Assembly: GCF_000192435.1 (NCBI RefSeq)
Contig: NZ_AEUD01000008.1
Span: 62,001 to 126,000, forward strand
Length of the DNA stretch: 64,000 bases
From: Gordonia neofelifaecis NRRL B-59395
GTDB taxonomy: Bacteria; Actinomycetota; Actinomycetes; Mycobacteriales; Mycobacteriaceae
Reading direction: 5' to 3'
Shown here: piece by piece, positions 46,356 through 57,858 of the stretch
Layout: every line of letters starts with the position of its first letter
Numbering within the stretch: the stretch's first letter is position 1
Notes under the pieces: model-generated
Databases searched by the model: none
What the model was told of the DNA's origin: nothing
Seen by the model: only the letters and a program-made list of their open reading frames with translations
Made by a program: the position numbers and the translations under genes

Positions 46356-47399
46356 TTACGACACCAAGATCTTGATCTCGCTGTTGCGCCCCTCGCCGAG
46401 CAGATGGTTCAGACCCTTGTCGACGATGTCATCGAGTTTGATATGCCCGGTGATGAGCGGCTTGGGATCGAGCCTGCCGTCGACGATCGCGTCCACCACC
46501 TCACCGAAGTCGGCATCCGTGTAGGCCATCGACCCGACCAGCCGCTTCTCCGACGTCATGTACTTCTGCAGATCCACCTGCACCGGTTCGTGGAACATCG
46601 CGACCACCACAGAGGTGCCGCCCGGGCGCAGGGCGTCCAGCGCGGTGTCGTAGGTCGGCTGGCCGACACCCGAGGCGTCGAACGAGACGTCGACCCCGCC
46701 GACCTCCTGCACGTGCGCGACCACATCGACTTCACTCGGATCGAGGACTTCGGCTCCCATCGCCGCGGCACGCTCCTTGCGCGCCGCGCTCAGCTCGCTC
46801 ACGTAAACCGTGTCGGCGCCGCGCGCCTTGAGGCAGGCCACGAGCCCCAGCCCGACCGGACCTGCGCCGATCACCAGAGCGGACGTGCCGGCGGTGGCGC
46901 CCGACTGCTTCACCGCATGCCACGCCACAGCCGTCGACTCCACCATCGCCGCGACCTCGGGGCCGAACTCCTCCGGGATCACGTGCGCCGCGTCGCGTCC
47001 GGCGACCGCGTACTCGCTGAAGCCGCCGCCACCACCGCTGACGCCGATGAACCCGCCCTGCTTGCACAGGTTCTGCTCGCCGCGCAGGCACGCCGGGCAG
47101 GTCCCGTCGTAGACGTTCGGGCGGATCGCGACGAGGGCACCGACCTCGATGTCGTCCACACCTTCGCCGAGCGCGACGACCCGGCCGGAGAACTCGTGAC
47201 CGAGCGCATGCGGCCCGTCCGTGCAGAGCAGCGGGTGCTTGAACCCGGCGGGGATCGGCGCGTACTGGAAGAGTGAGAGATCCGAGCCGCAGATGCCCGC
47301 GCACTCCACCTTGACCTTCACCTGCCCGGGCCCCGGTTCCGGCTCCGGAACGTCGACGACGCGCGCGTCTTGGGCACCGAACAGCAGCAGAGACTTCAT
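46356..47399 (-). CDS. Zinc-dependent alcohol dehydrogenase, butanediol dehydrogenase-like
   Basis: 347 aa from ATG 47399, which follows GGAGG. Medium-chain dehydrogenase: catalytic zinc residues in G-I-C-G-S-D (about 36-41) and G-H-E-F-S-G, structural-zinc loop C-P-A-C-L-R-G-E-Q-N-L-C, and the NAD-binding G-A-G-P-V-G-L-G. The overall pattern, including C-T-D-G-P-H-A-L-G-H-E, fits 2,3-butanediol dehydrogenases, but the substrate is not proven. Confidence 0.82.
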   Translation of the reverse strand: MKSLLLFGAQDARVVDVPEPEPGPGQVKVKVECAGICGSDLSLFQYAPIPAGFKHPLLCTDGPHALGHEFSGRVVALGEGVDDIEVGALVAIRPNVYDGTCPACLRGEQNLCKQGGFIGVSGGGGGFSEYAVAGRDAAHVIPEEFGPEVAAMVESTAVAWHAVKQSGATAGTSALVIGAGPVGLGLVACLKARGADTVYVSELSAARKERAAAMGAEVLDPSEVDVVAHVQEVGGVDVSFDASGVGQPTYDTALDALRPGGTSVVVAMFHEPVQVDLQKYMTSEKRLVGSMAYTDADFGEVVDAIVDGRLDPKPLITGHIKLDDIVDKGLNHLLGEGRNSEIKILVS

Positions 47400-47496
47400 G
47401 GGGACCTCCGAGTCGTGGGTTTCCCCGATCATCGACCGTAGCCGCCGGCGACGGCAGCAGTTCGTCCCACTCAGCGGGGAGCGCTCCTCCGTGCGG

Positions 47497-50103
<2,607 letters not shown>

Positions 50104-50120
50104 TCGGAGACTCGATCCTC

Positions 50121-51140
50121 ATGCGCGTACTCGTCACCGGCGGCGCCGGCTACATCGGCTCGCACACCGTTCTCCAGCTGCTTGCCGCCGGACACGACGT
50201 CCTCATCGCCGACGACTTCAGCAACGCGAAGCCGTCCGTGATCGACCGTCTCGAGGAACTGGCCGGCCGGCCGATCAAGGTGCACCGCATCGATCTGACC
50301 GACGAGGCCGCGACCGCCGCCCTCTTCGCCGCCGAAGACATCGACGCAGTGATCCACTTCGCCGGATTCAAGGCGGTCGGCGAATCCGTCGCCAAGCCGC
50401 TGAGCTACTACCAGAACAACCTCGACACCACGTTCTCAGTGCTCAAGGCGATGGACGCCCACGGCGTGCGGCGGTTCGTATTCTCCTCGTCGGCCACCGT
50501 CTACGGCGAGAATCCGGTCCTCGAACGCACCGAGGACATGCCGACCTACGCGACCAGCCCGTACGGCTGGACCAAGGTGATGGTCGAGCAGGTACTGCGC
50601 GACCTGGCCGTCGCCGACGACTCCTGGCGGATCGCCCTCCTGCGCTACTTCAACCCGGTCGGAGCGCACGCCAGCGGCCGGATCGGCGAGGATCCGAGCG
50701 GTCTGCCGAACAATCTGATGCCGTTCGTCTCCCAGGTGGCGGTCGGCCGCAGGGCGAAGCTGGCCGTCTTCGGCGACGACTACGACACCGCGGACGGCAC
50801 CGGCGTCCGCGACTACATCCACGTCGAGGACCTCGCCGCCGGTCACCTCGCGGCTCTCGAGAAGATCGGCGAGGTCGACGACGCCCTGTCCGTCTGGAAC
50901 CTCGGCAGCGGCGAACCGGTCTCGGTGCTGCAGGTGGTCACCGCCTTCGCGCGGGCCAGCGGGCGCGACATCCCGTACGAGGTGGTCCCGCGCCGCCCCG
51001 GCGACGTCGCCGCGTACTGGGCGGACCCGTCGAAGGCCAACCGGGAGCTCGGCTGGCGGGCCACCCGCGGCATCGACGACATGTGCGCCGACACCTGGCG
51101 CTGGCAGTCACAGAATCCCGACGGGTACCCGGACGCGTAA
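50121..51140 (+). CDS. galE: UDP-glucose 4-epimerase
   Basis: 339 aa. SDR fold with T-G-G-A-G-Y-I-G-S-H (6-15), S-S-A-T-V-Y-G catalytic Ser/Thr and Y-G-W-T-K with the catalytic Tyr and Lys; R-Y-F-N-P-V-G-A-H follows. It makes UDP-galactose, the source of galactofuran in the mycolata wall, which agrees with its place beside the rml genes. The last codons lie in a 29-bp tandem duplication. Confidence 0.93.
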   Translation: MRVLVTGGAGYIGSHTVLQLLAAGHDVLIADDFSNAKPSVIDRLEELAGRPIKVHRIDLTDEAATAALFAAEDIDAVIHFAGFKAVGESVAKPLSYYQNNLDTTFSVLKAMDAHGVRRFVFSSSATVYGENPVLERTEDMPTYATSPYGWTKVMVEQVLRDLAVADDSWRIALLRYFNPVGAHASGRIGEDPSGLPNNLMPFVSQVAVGRRAKLAVFGDDYDTADGTGVRDYIHVEDLAAGHLAALEKIGEVDDALSVWNLGSGEPVSVLQVVTAFARASGRDIPYEVVPRRPGDVAAYWADPSKANRELGWRATRGIDDMCADTWRWQSQNPDGYPDA

Positions 51141-51172
51141 GGCATCCCGACGGGTACCCGGACGCGTAAGGC
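51115..51172. repeat. 29-bp perfect tandem duplication over the galE stop
   Basis: Bases 51115-51143 and 51144-51172 are identical. The unit contains the last codons (P-D-G-Y-P-D-A) and TAA of galE, so the second copy lies wholly past the stop. A recent slip or duplication is the simplest explanation. Confidence 0.9.
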
Positions 51173-51454
51173 GCTCGGCCCGTCGTCCGACGGCGCCACC
51201 ACCCGTGCCGTCGCAGCACCCACCGAACGCCTCTGGCACCCCATGTCCCGGAAGCAGTCGGAGTCGCCGTGTGCCGCGACGCGCTATGAAGTTCTCAAAC
51301 AACCCGAGGCGACCTTCGCGGCCACCTCCGACCTTGCGCTGACTATGATATGGATCACCTCTGACAAGAATGGGGTGTGCCGAGCGCGGAGCCCGACGGA
51401 CGTCGGCTTCGAGGCGTCGGCCGGCGCAGGAGACGACCGTGCCCCACCGGGTCG
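51173..51454. other. 282-bp gap between galE and the YihY gene
   Basis: With the duplicated unit the gap after galE is 314 bp. It lies between convergent genes. I see no gene, riboswitch or clear hairpin here; a moderately AT-rich patch at 51290-51375 is the only change in composition. Confidence 0.4.
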
Positions 51455-52288
51455 CTACAGTTCCATCTCCTGTTCGACGACGTCGGGGGTCTCCGCCTCC
51501 GGTCGGCGAATCACCTGGACGAGGACGGTCGCGACCACCACGATCGCGGTGAAGACGAACAGCCAGCCGATCGAGGCGAACACCACGCCCAGCGGTCCGA
51601 ACGAGTCCCGTGCCGACTTGAAGACCTGTGAGTAGCCGATCTCGGTGACCACCATGAAAACGGTGATCCCGGTCCCGGCGAGGCCGCCGAGGCAGTACAG
51701 GTCGACCTTCCCGAGCTGCTTCACCGTCAGGATTCGCGGTACCGCGGTCCACGCGAGAGTCCAGACCACGAACGTCCCCACCAGCGCCAACACCAGATGG
51801 CGATCCGAGTCGTCGAAGCTGAGCACCACCAGCGCCTGCGCGATCGTCGCCAGTGCGAGCACCACGACCACCGCCACCCATCGCCACCAGCCACGCAGCC
51901 CGGTCGACGTCACGCCCCACACGCCGACGTACATCCGGTCGAGCGCCCGGGCCATCGACGTCGCGGAGACGATGGTCATGAACGCTCCGGCGAAGCCGAA
52001 CGACGCGTATGTCTCCGGGGAGTCCGGCTGTCCGAGGCCGAGGCCGTCGAGCCGGAACATGTCGATGGTGCGGTCGATGATGCCCGCACCGGGGAGCGTC
52101 GTCAGTAGAAGCAGCACCGGCAGAATCGAGGTGAAGGCCTGCGCCGCCAGCGTCATCGCGCGATCGCTGATGTTGTTCACCGCGATCGCCCGGATCATCC
52201 GGAAGATCAGCACGACGTACTTTCCGGCACTCTCCGGAAGCCGCGCGACGACCGCGTTCAGAAGGTCGGTGACCTTGGTCAGAACCAT
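51455..52288 (-). CDS. YihY/BrkB-family membrane protein
   Basis: 277 aa from ATG 52288; a start 33 bp upstream is possible. About six helices, with the family traits A-A-Q-A-F-T-S-I-L-P-V-L-L-L (about 52-65) and F-G-P-L-G-V-V-F-A-S-I-G-W-L-F. Once called ribonuclease BN by mistake; the true function is unknown. The C-terminus is short and acidic (E-A-E-T-P-D-V-V-E-Q-E). Confidence 0.8.
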   Translation of the reverse strand: MVLTKVTDLLNAVVARLPESAGKYVVLIFRMIRAIAVNNISDRAMTLAAQAFTSILPVLLLLTTLPGAGIIDRTIDMFRLDGLGLGQPDSPETYASFGFAGAFMTIVSATSMARALDRMYVGVWGVTSTGLRGWWRWVAVVVVLALATIAQALVVLSFDDSDRHLVLALVGTFVVWTLAWTAVPRILTVKQLGKVDLYCLGGLAGTGITVFMVVTEIGYSQVFKSARDSFGPLGVVFASIGWLFVFTAIVVVATVLVQVIRRPEAETPDVVEQEMEL

Positions 52289-52314
52289 TGGCGAATCATG
52301 CCACCCCGCGCGTG

Positions 52315-52346
52315 TGTGCACTCACCGGACTCCCGGTGAGTGCACA
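52315..52346 (-). terminator. Hairpin terminator after the MFS gene
   Basis: TGTGCACTCACCGG (52315-52328) and CCGGTGAGTGCACA (52333-52346) pair perfectly over 14 bp around a 4-nt loop, 17 bp past the MFS stop. Confidence 0.85.
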
Positions 52347-52363
52347 GAACTAGGCCGTCTTGC

Positions 52364-53623
52364 CTAGACTCGCTGCAGATCCACTTCCCGCTCGCGCGGC
52401 GACACGGTTCCAGGTCCGGCGAGCCGGGTCCGATTGGCGACCGTGACCACCACCGCGCCGACAACCGTCATCGCGATTCCGAAGCCGAACATCTGCGGAT
52501 AGCCCACCGAGGGGAAGCGCTCGATCACCCACGCCATCACCGCGGGCGAGGCGAATCCGAGGTACGTCAGGGTGTAGAAGACCGCAGTGAGGCCGGCGAG
52601 ATCGTCCGGGCCGGCGATGCGTTGAACCTCCATCAGACAGGAGATGAGCGCCATACCGTAGCCGCAGCCCAAGACGATCGCCGCGAACACGGCCAGCGGA
52701 AGCGACGGGTGAAGGGCGACCGCGATCGCAAGCACCATCCCGACCGCGACCAGTCCCAGCGCCGCCAGCAGCGCGCGAACCGACCCCGGCCGATCGATGC
52801 GCTTGCCGATCGTCTGGATGAAGAAGCCCGCGGTCAGTCCCGCGACGCAGCACAGCCCCGCGAACGCGATCGCCGTCCCCGGCGTGCGTTCGGTCATCAT
52901 CGCCGGGATGACCGCGTACGACATCGCGCACGCACCGAACACCCACGGCGCGACCGGAGCGACGAGCAGCCAGAAGCGAGGCTTGGCCACAGACGGGATC
53001 CTCATCGCGTCCGGGAGTCGCCCGTCGGAGGTCCGGGGCCGGGTCTCTGGAGCTCGGAGGATCAGGCCGAGCGAGGCGAGGGCGAGGGCGACATTGACCA
53101 GGTACGACAGCTGGCCGGGCAGCGGGGCCCACTGAGCCAGCACCGCTGCCAGACCGGCGCCGATCCCGAACCCTGCGGTGAGGCTGAGCGCCGCGCGACG
53201 CGCACCCGTCGACGGCGGATCGCCTGCCCGGTCCGACAGTTCCTTGATCCAGGTCCCGCCGACTGCCATCGCCAGCCCCAGCGCGACGCCGCTGAGGATG
53301 CGCCCCGCGGCCAGCAGCGGCACGGAGTGCTCGCCCGACGCCAGCAGGATCGATCCCGCGGCGGCGATCACGGGCGACGGGAGCATCAGCGCGCGCCGTC
53401 CGAGCCGGTCCGACAGCGGGCCGCCGATCAGCAACGCCGGGACGATCCCCAGCACGTAGAGGAACAGCAGCGCGTCGACGACCACCGCCGACATGTGCGA
53501 CGCAGTCCGATACATGACCAGCAGCGGTGTGAACTCGTTGCCGCCCCAGGCCGCGGTGAAGACCGCGAGCGACACCGCGGGCCATCCGGCGACAGCGGCC
53601 CGCGCACGCGCTGCGGCGTTCAT
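52364..53623 (-). CDS. MFS transporter
   Basis: 419 aa, 12 predicted helices. The MFS motif A loop is G-G-P-L-S-D-R-L-G-R-R-A at about 67-78. Substrate is not visible. Its start overlaps the stop of the GntR gene by 4 bp, so the pair is co-transcribed and the GntR protein probably controls it. Confidence 0.85.
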   Translation of the reverse strand: MNAAARARAAVAGWPAVSLAVFTAAWGGNEFTPLLVMYRTASHMSAVVVDALLFLYVLGIVPALLIGGPLSDRLGRRALMLPSPVIAAAGSILLASGEHSVPLLAAGRILSGVALGLAMAVGGTWIKELSDRAGDPPSTGARRAALSLTAGFGIGAGLAAVLAQWAPLPGQLSYLVNVALALASLGLILRAPETRPRTSDGRLPDAMRIPSVAKPRFWLLVAPVAPWVFGACAMSYAVIPAMMTERTPGTAIAFAGLCCVAGLTAGFFIQTIGKRIDRPGSVRALLAALGLVAVGMVLAIAVALHPSLPLAVFAAIVLGCGYGMALISCLMEVQRIAGPDDLAGLTAVFYTLTYLGFASPAVMAWVIERFPSVGYPQMFGFGIAMTVVGAVVVTVANRTRLAGPGTVSPREREVDLQRV

Positions 53624-54258
53624 CGCCCGGTTCCGTTCATCCCGTGGACGCCGTCGAGATGGGCGCTCAACAGGCTCGCGAATCGCTCGGCGTCGGCGGT
53701 TCCGACCACCCGCGCGAGTTCGGCGTGATCGGCGACGATCCGCTCGGTGATCGCCGGGTCGCGCCGCAACCGATCGGCGGTCATCCGTCGATGCCGTTCA
53801 CCCAGGGAGACGTAGAAGCCGGCCAGCAGACCGTTGCGTCCGGCCGCCACGATCAGCTGATGGAACTCGGCGTCCAACCGCGCGAACTCGGCCGCGTCGG
53901 CACGGTTCACCAAGCGATGACGGGCGAGGTTCTCCTCCAGCCGGTCGACCAGCCCCGCGGTGGCGGTCGCATCGCTCACCACCGAGCCCAGGGCATGAGT
54001 CTCAAGCAATACCCGCGCATCCAGGACGTCGCGAGCCTCACTGTCGCCGATCGGCACGATGAGTGCTCCCCGTTTGGGGTATAGGCGCATCCAGCCCTCC
54101 GCGGCCAGGCGGAGGAAGGCCTCGCGGACCGGCGTGCGACTGACCTCGAATCGGCTGGCGATCGTTCCCTCACTGATCATCTCGCCACCATCGAGTTCAC
54201 AGGTCAGGATCATTTCCTTGACCTCGTCGTACACCCGATCCGACGATGAGTACGTCAT
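53620..54258 (-). CDS. GntR-family regulator, FadR/FCD subgroup
   Basis: 212 aa from ATG 54258. Winged helix-turn-helix at 8-70 (I-S-E-G-T-I-A-S-R-F-E-V-S-R-T-P-V-R-E-A), then an all-helical FCD domain with D-A-R-V-L-L-E (about 84), D-A-E-F-H (about 131), H and late D-x-H residues that usually hold a metal and an organic acid. First gene of the gntR-MFS pair and divergent from the malic enzyme gene. Confidence 0.88.
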   Translation of the reverse strand: MTYSSSDRVYDEVKEMILTCELDGGEMISEGTIASRFEVSRTPVREAFLRLAAEGWMRLYPKRGALIVPIGDSEARDVLDARVLLETHALGSVVSDATATAGLVDRLEENLARHRLVNRADAAEFARLDAEFHQLIVAAGRNGLLAGFYVSLGERHRRMTADRLRRDPAITERIVADHAELARVVGTADAERFASLLSAHLDGVHGMNGTGR

Positions 54259-54594
54259 AGACACAAGTTGCACACTAGCAGTGGAAGTCGGCCCGGAGCG
54301 CACCCGGAGACCGATGTCACCGGCGTTTGGACTCTTCATCCGAGCCGGTGGCAGAATCAAATCCGTGCCACGTCGACACCATCCTCCTCGACGCCGCCGA
54401 CGCCACTGTCGCCAGACCGGGACCACCCCTGGCCGCGATGTGATCTCCACGACGACGCGGCCGTTCGGCACCGCCACGCCACACCGACGAATACGCTGCA
54501 CACAGCTCGCAGCCGCCCTCGTCCGCTTAGGCGCGGGCAGTTTTCGCAGAGCAGATCTGATCGCGGACAGCGTCGTCCGCATCGAGGAGAGACA
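54259..54594. promoter_or_regulatory. 336-bp divergent region between gntR and malic enzyme
   Basis: It should hold promoters for both genes. A CACAAGTTGCACAC sequence near 54261-54275, just upstream of gntR, could be part of a GntR-type operator, but it is not a clean dyad. The leader of the malic enzyme gene is long. No gene is seen. Confidence 0.4.
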
Positions 54595-55809
54595 GTGACC
54601 AGCAAGGCAGACGAGAGCATCGCTGCATCGAGGGAGCCGGAGATCACCGACATGCCCATCACCGACGACGAGATCTTCGCGGCGCACGAAGGCGGCAAAC
54701 TGTCCGTCGAACTGCGCGCGCCCATCGACACCCAGCGCGATCTGTCGATCGCCTACACACCAGGCGTCGCGCAGGTCTCCCGCGCGATCCACAAGCAGCC
54801 CGAGCTCGTCGACAAGTACACGTGGACCGAGCGGCTGGTCGCCGTGGTCTCCGACGGGACCGCCGTTCTCGGACTCGGCGACATCGGCCCGCGCGCGTCG
54901 CTTCCGGTGATGGAGGGCAAGGCCGCACTGTTCCGCACCTTCGCCGGCCTGAACTCGATTCCGCTGGTGCTCGACACCACCGACCCCGACGAGATCGTCG
55001 AAACCCTGATCCGCCTGCGCCCGAGCTTCGGCGCGGTGAATCTCGAGGACATCTCCGCTCCGCGCTGCTTCGAGATCGAGCGCCGGGTCATCGAGGCCCT
55101 CGACTGCCCGGTGATGCACGACGACCAGCACGGCACCGCCATCGTGGTCCTGGCCGCACTCAAGGGCGCGGTCCGGCATCTCGGCCGCGACCTCGCCGGA
55201 CTGAAGGTCGTCGTGTCGGGCGCCGGCGCCGCGGGTGTCGCGTGCGCCAAGATCCTGAAGGCCGCGGGCATCGACGACATCGTGGTGCTCGACTCCAAGG
55301 GCATCGTCCACGCCGGGCGCACCGACATGGTCGAGTACAAGAACGAGCTGGCCGCCTGGAGCAATCCGCGTGGTCTCACCGGCGGCATCGCCGAGGCCCT
55401 CGACGGCGCGGACGTCTTCCTGGGAGTCTCCGCAGGCACCGTCGACGAGAAGTACATCGCCTCGATGGCCGCCGATGCGATCGTGTTCGCGATGTCGAAC
55501 CCGGACCCCGAGATCCACCCGGACGTCGCGGCCAAGCATGCCGCCATCGTGGCGACCGGACGCAGCGACTTCCCGAATCAGATCAACAACGTCCTCGCGT
55601 TCCCGGGCGTTTTCGCCGGCGCCCTCGACGCGGGCGCTCGGCGCATCACCGAGAGCATGAAGATCGCCGCCGCCGAGGCCATCCTCTCGGTGGTCGGCGA
55701 CGACCTCGCCGCCGACAAGATCGTCCCCAGTCCATTGGACGACCGCGTCGCTCCCGCCGTCGCCAAGGCCGTCGCCGAAGCCGCCCACGCCGAGGGCGTC
55801 ACCGGCTAG
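54595..55809 (+). CDS. NAD(P)-dependent malic enzyme
   Basis: 404 aa from GTG 54595, preceded by GAGGAGA. It converts malate to pyruvate and CO2. The short bacterial form shows Y-T-P-G-V (about 58) with the catalytic Tyr, the catalytic Lys in M-E-G-K-A-A-L-F (about 107), metal ligands in L-E-D-I (about 150) and H-D-D-Q-H-G-T (about 178), and the NAD-binding G-A-G-A-A-G. A short acidic-neutral N-terminal tail precedes the domain. Confidence 0.93.
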   Translation: MTSKADESIAASREPEITDMPITDDEIFAAHEGGKLSVELRAPIDTQRDLSIAYTPGVAQVSRAIHKQPELVDKYTWTERLVAVVSDGTAVLGLGDIGPRASLPVMEGKAALFRTFAGLNSIPLVLDTTDPDEIVETLIRLRPSFGAVNLEDISAPRCFEIERRVIEALDCPVMHDDQHGTAIVVLAALKGAVRHLGRDLAGLKVVVSGAGAAGVACAKILKAAGIDDIVVLDSKGIVHAGRTDMVEYKNELAAWSNPRGLTGGIAEALDGADVFLGVSAGTVDEKYIASMAADAIVFAMSNPDPEIHPDVAAKHAAIVATGRSDFPNQINNVLAFPGVFAGALDAGARRITESMKIAAAEAILSVVGDDLAADKIVPSPLDDRVAPAVAKAVAEAAHAEGVTG

Positions 55810-55822
55810 CCCTCTCACCCGC

Positions 55823-55882
55823 GGTCGAGCGAGCGCAGCGAGTCGAAACCCCGCCCCCACGCGGACTCGACTCGCTGCGCTC
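55823..55882. repeat. 28-bp dispersed repeat, copy B, forming a hairpin
   Basis: Bases 55823-55850 match the element at 17135-17162 at 27 of 28 positions. Here GAGCGCAGCGAGTCGA (55831-55846) also meets its exact reverse complement (55867-55882), giving a 16-bp stem with a 20-nt loop that can end transcription of the malic enzyme gene. Confidence 0.75.
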
Positions 55883-55937
55883 ACACCTGCCGCCCGACGG
55901 ATGGCCGACCCCGGCGCCAGGCGGCAGACTGGGACGC

Positions 55938-56798
55938 ATGACCCTCTGGCACAGCGAGGACCTCGACCTCGCCCGGTACCTGTCGAAGCTCGGTCTCGCC
56001 GGATCCCTCGAACCCACTCCCGACACCCTGCGCGACCTCCATCGGGCGCATGTCACGTCGATCCCGTTCGAGAACCTCGAGATCATCGCCGGCCGACCGA
56101 TCCTTCTCGACCTCGAATCGGTGCAGCGCAAGCTCGTCACACGACGCCGCGGCGGGTACTGCTTCGAACACGTCACCCTGCTCGCGGCCGCACTCGAGCG
56201 ACTCGGCTTCCGATTCACCGCACTGTCCGGCCGGGTGATCCTCGGCGACGGCGCCCCCGAGACCCGTCCGGCCACCCACGCGCTGCTCGTCGTCGAGTTC
56301 GACGACGGCACCCGGTACCTATGCGACGTCGGGTTCGGGCGCGGCCCGCTGGAACCCCTCCCGCTCATCGACGGCGCCGAGGTGAATCAGGGCGGCTGGC
56401 GGTTCCGGCTGTCCACGTCTCCGGTCGGCGATCTCTTCGCCAGCGAGCACTGGACACTGTGGCAACTCGGCGAGGAGTGGGTCGGCCGGGCCTCGTTCAC
56501 CCTGCACCCGCAGTTCCCGATCGACTACGCGGTCGGCAACCACTTCGTCTCGACGTCCCCGCGATCCCCGTTCACCGCCCGGACCTTCGTCCAGTACTTC
56601 GACGAACACGTTCACCAGACCCTCGACGGGACCACCTGGACCACCGAGTCTCCGGACGGCACCGCCCAGAGCCGGCAGCTCTCGCCTGCCGAGCTCCCCG
56701 ATCTGCTCGCCGACGTATTCGGCATCGAACTGAAGAACGACGACCGCGCCGCGGTCATCGCGGCGGAGACCGATCGCACCACCGAAACCGGCTCCTAG
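55938..56798 (+). CDS. nat: Arylamine N-acetyltransferase
   Basis: 286 aa, usual for mycobacterial NAT. Catalytic triad Cys75 (R-G-G-Y-C-F-E), His114 (T-H-A-L-L) and Asp130 (C-D-V-G-F-G) at near-standard numbering. It transfers acetyl or propionyl groups from CoA to arylamines and hydrazines; M. tuberculosis NAT is tied to isoniazid and sterol metabolism. ATG 55938 chosen for the conserved spacing to Cys75. It stands alone between the repeat and the tRNA gene. Confidence 0.93.
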   Translation: MTLWHSEDLDLARYLSKLGLAGSLEPTPDTLRDLHRAHVTSIPFENLEIIAGRPILLDLESVQRKLVTRRRGGYCFEHVTLLAAALERLGFRFTALSGRVILGDGAPETRPATHALLVVEFDDGTRYLCDVGFGRGPLEPLPLIDGAEVNQGGWRFRLSTSPVGDLFASEHWTLWQLGEEWVGRASFTLHPQFPIDYAVGNHFVSTSPRSPFTARTFVQYFDEHVHQTLDGTTWTTESPDGTAQSRQLSPAELPDLLADVFGIELKNDDRAAVIAAETDRTTETGS

Positions 56799-56861
56799 CA
56801 CCCGTTTTGCCTGTGGGCCACGCGACTCGGTACGATCATGAGCGCTGTCGCGAGACAGCAC

Positions 56862-56937
56862 GCCGCCTTAGCTCAGTCGGCAGAGCGATTCACTCGTAAT
56901 GAATAGGTCGGGGGTTCAATTCCCCCAGGCGGCTCCA
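56862..56937 (+). tRNA. tRNA-Thr, anticodon CGT
   Basis: The acceptor arms GCCGCCT (56862) and AGGCGGC (56927-56933) pair; the D arm is GCTC/GAGC, and the anticodon stem ATTCA/TGAAT encloses loop CTCGTAA with anticodon CGT, reading ACG. The T arm is GGGGG-TTCAATT-CCCCC. The 3' CCA is encoded (56935-56937), giving 76 nt. Confidence 0.96.
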
Positions 56938-56940
56938 TGT

Positions 56941-56982
56941 GATGAGCCGCGACATCGTTTAATCGCGATGTCGCGGCTCATC
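56941..56982 (+). terminator. Hairpin terminator after tRNA-Thr
   Basis: Arms 56941-56957 and 56966-56982 pair perfectly over 17 bp with an 8-nt loop, starting 3 bp after the tRNA. Confidence 0.88.
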
Positions 56983-57142
56983 TCTCGTTGAGCGGCATCC
57001 TCGCCGCACTCACCGTCCGGAAAGCACTCCAGACACCGAACTGTCACCCGAACGTCCGATTAGTCGTCATTCCGACGATCTCGCCGGCCCACATCAATAG
57101 CGTCCGGTCCATCCGAGGCATCGATCGACAGGACCACTCCAC

Positions 57143-57748
57143 ATGACGCTCCGCACCTTCCGACGGTTCTTGATCGTCGCAGTCGCCACGATGGGCCTGG
57201 TGGCCGGTCTCACCCTCGTCTCCCCCGGTCAGGCCGCCGCTGCGACCCGCTACGACGGCCCGACGCTCAAAGCCGAACAGGGTGACTTCGCCGGGAAGAA
57301 CCTGCGCCTGACGCTCACCGATCCGAACGTCCCGACCGGCGTCCTCGGCGGAAGCTCCTGCACCTCCATCCTGATGAACGGCACCGAGGCGCTTCAGGCA
57401 TTCGTCGCGTTCAACGCCCAGAACTACCTGGAACTGCTGCGCATCATCGCCGCGTCGCACAGCCCGCTCGGTCCCGCCGCGTCGAACAGCCTGCTCAGCC
57501 CGGGAACGAACTCGAACACCAAGACTGTCACGGTCCCGGACGGGGTCTACCTGTACTTCGGGACCTGCGGCGGCTTGAACACCGCTCTCGACCCGAGCAA
57601 CATCGGCGTGACGATGCGGCCCGTGATCGTGCCCGACGGCGTCGGCAGCATCAGCCCGGTGATCGACTTCGGCAGCCTGGCCATGCAGTCCGGCGCGGGT
57701 ATCGCCGACATTCTGGCCATCTTCTCCCTCCTCGGCAACGGTTCCTGA
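57143..57748 (+). CDS. Secreted protein of unknown function
   Basis: 201 aa with a signal peptide (F-R-R-F-L-I-V-A-V-A, cleavage near Q-A-A-A-A). The mature part of about 165 residues has two Cys (in S-S-C-T-S and G-T-C-G-G) that may pair, a D-G-P-T-L-K-A-E-Q start, and a hydrophobic end (I-A-D-I-L-A-I-F-S-L-L-G). Similar exported proteins occur across mycolata, but I cannot name the family. Flanked by two strong hairpins, it is a single-gene unit. Confidence 0.68.
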   Translation: MTLRTFRRFLIVAVATMGLVAGLTLVSPGQAAAATRYDGPTLKAEQGDFAGKNLRLTLTDPNVPTGVLGGSSCTSILMNGTEALQAFVAFNAQNYLELLRIIAASHSPLGPAASNSLLSPGTNSNTKTVTVPDGVYLYFGTCGGLNTALDPSNIGVTMRPVIVPDGVGSISPVIDFGSLAMQSGAGIADILAIFSLLGNGS

Positions 57749-57758
57749 CCCTCCCCAC

Positions 57759-57807
57759 TCAGCAGTGTTCCCCGTGACCCGCTGCGGGTCACGGGGAACA
57801 CTGCTGA
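57759..57807. terminator. Very long perfect hairpin terminator
   Basis: Arms 57759-57781 and 57785-57807 are perfectly complementary over 23 bp around a 3-nt loop, 10 bp past the stop of the secreted-protein gene. Confidence 0.88.
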
Positions 57808-57858
57808 TCTCCGGGTTCGCGCCGCAGACGCCGCCGGCACGGACGAGAATGTGGAGTC

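Noticed and set aside
53620-55884. 754-codon minus-strand frame running through the malic enzyme gene into gntR
   Set aside because: Only the part from 54258 down encodes the GntR protein; the rest mirrors the malic enzyme on the other strand.
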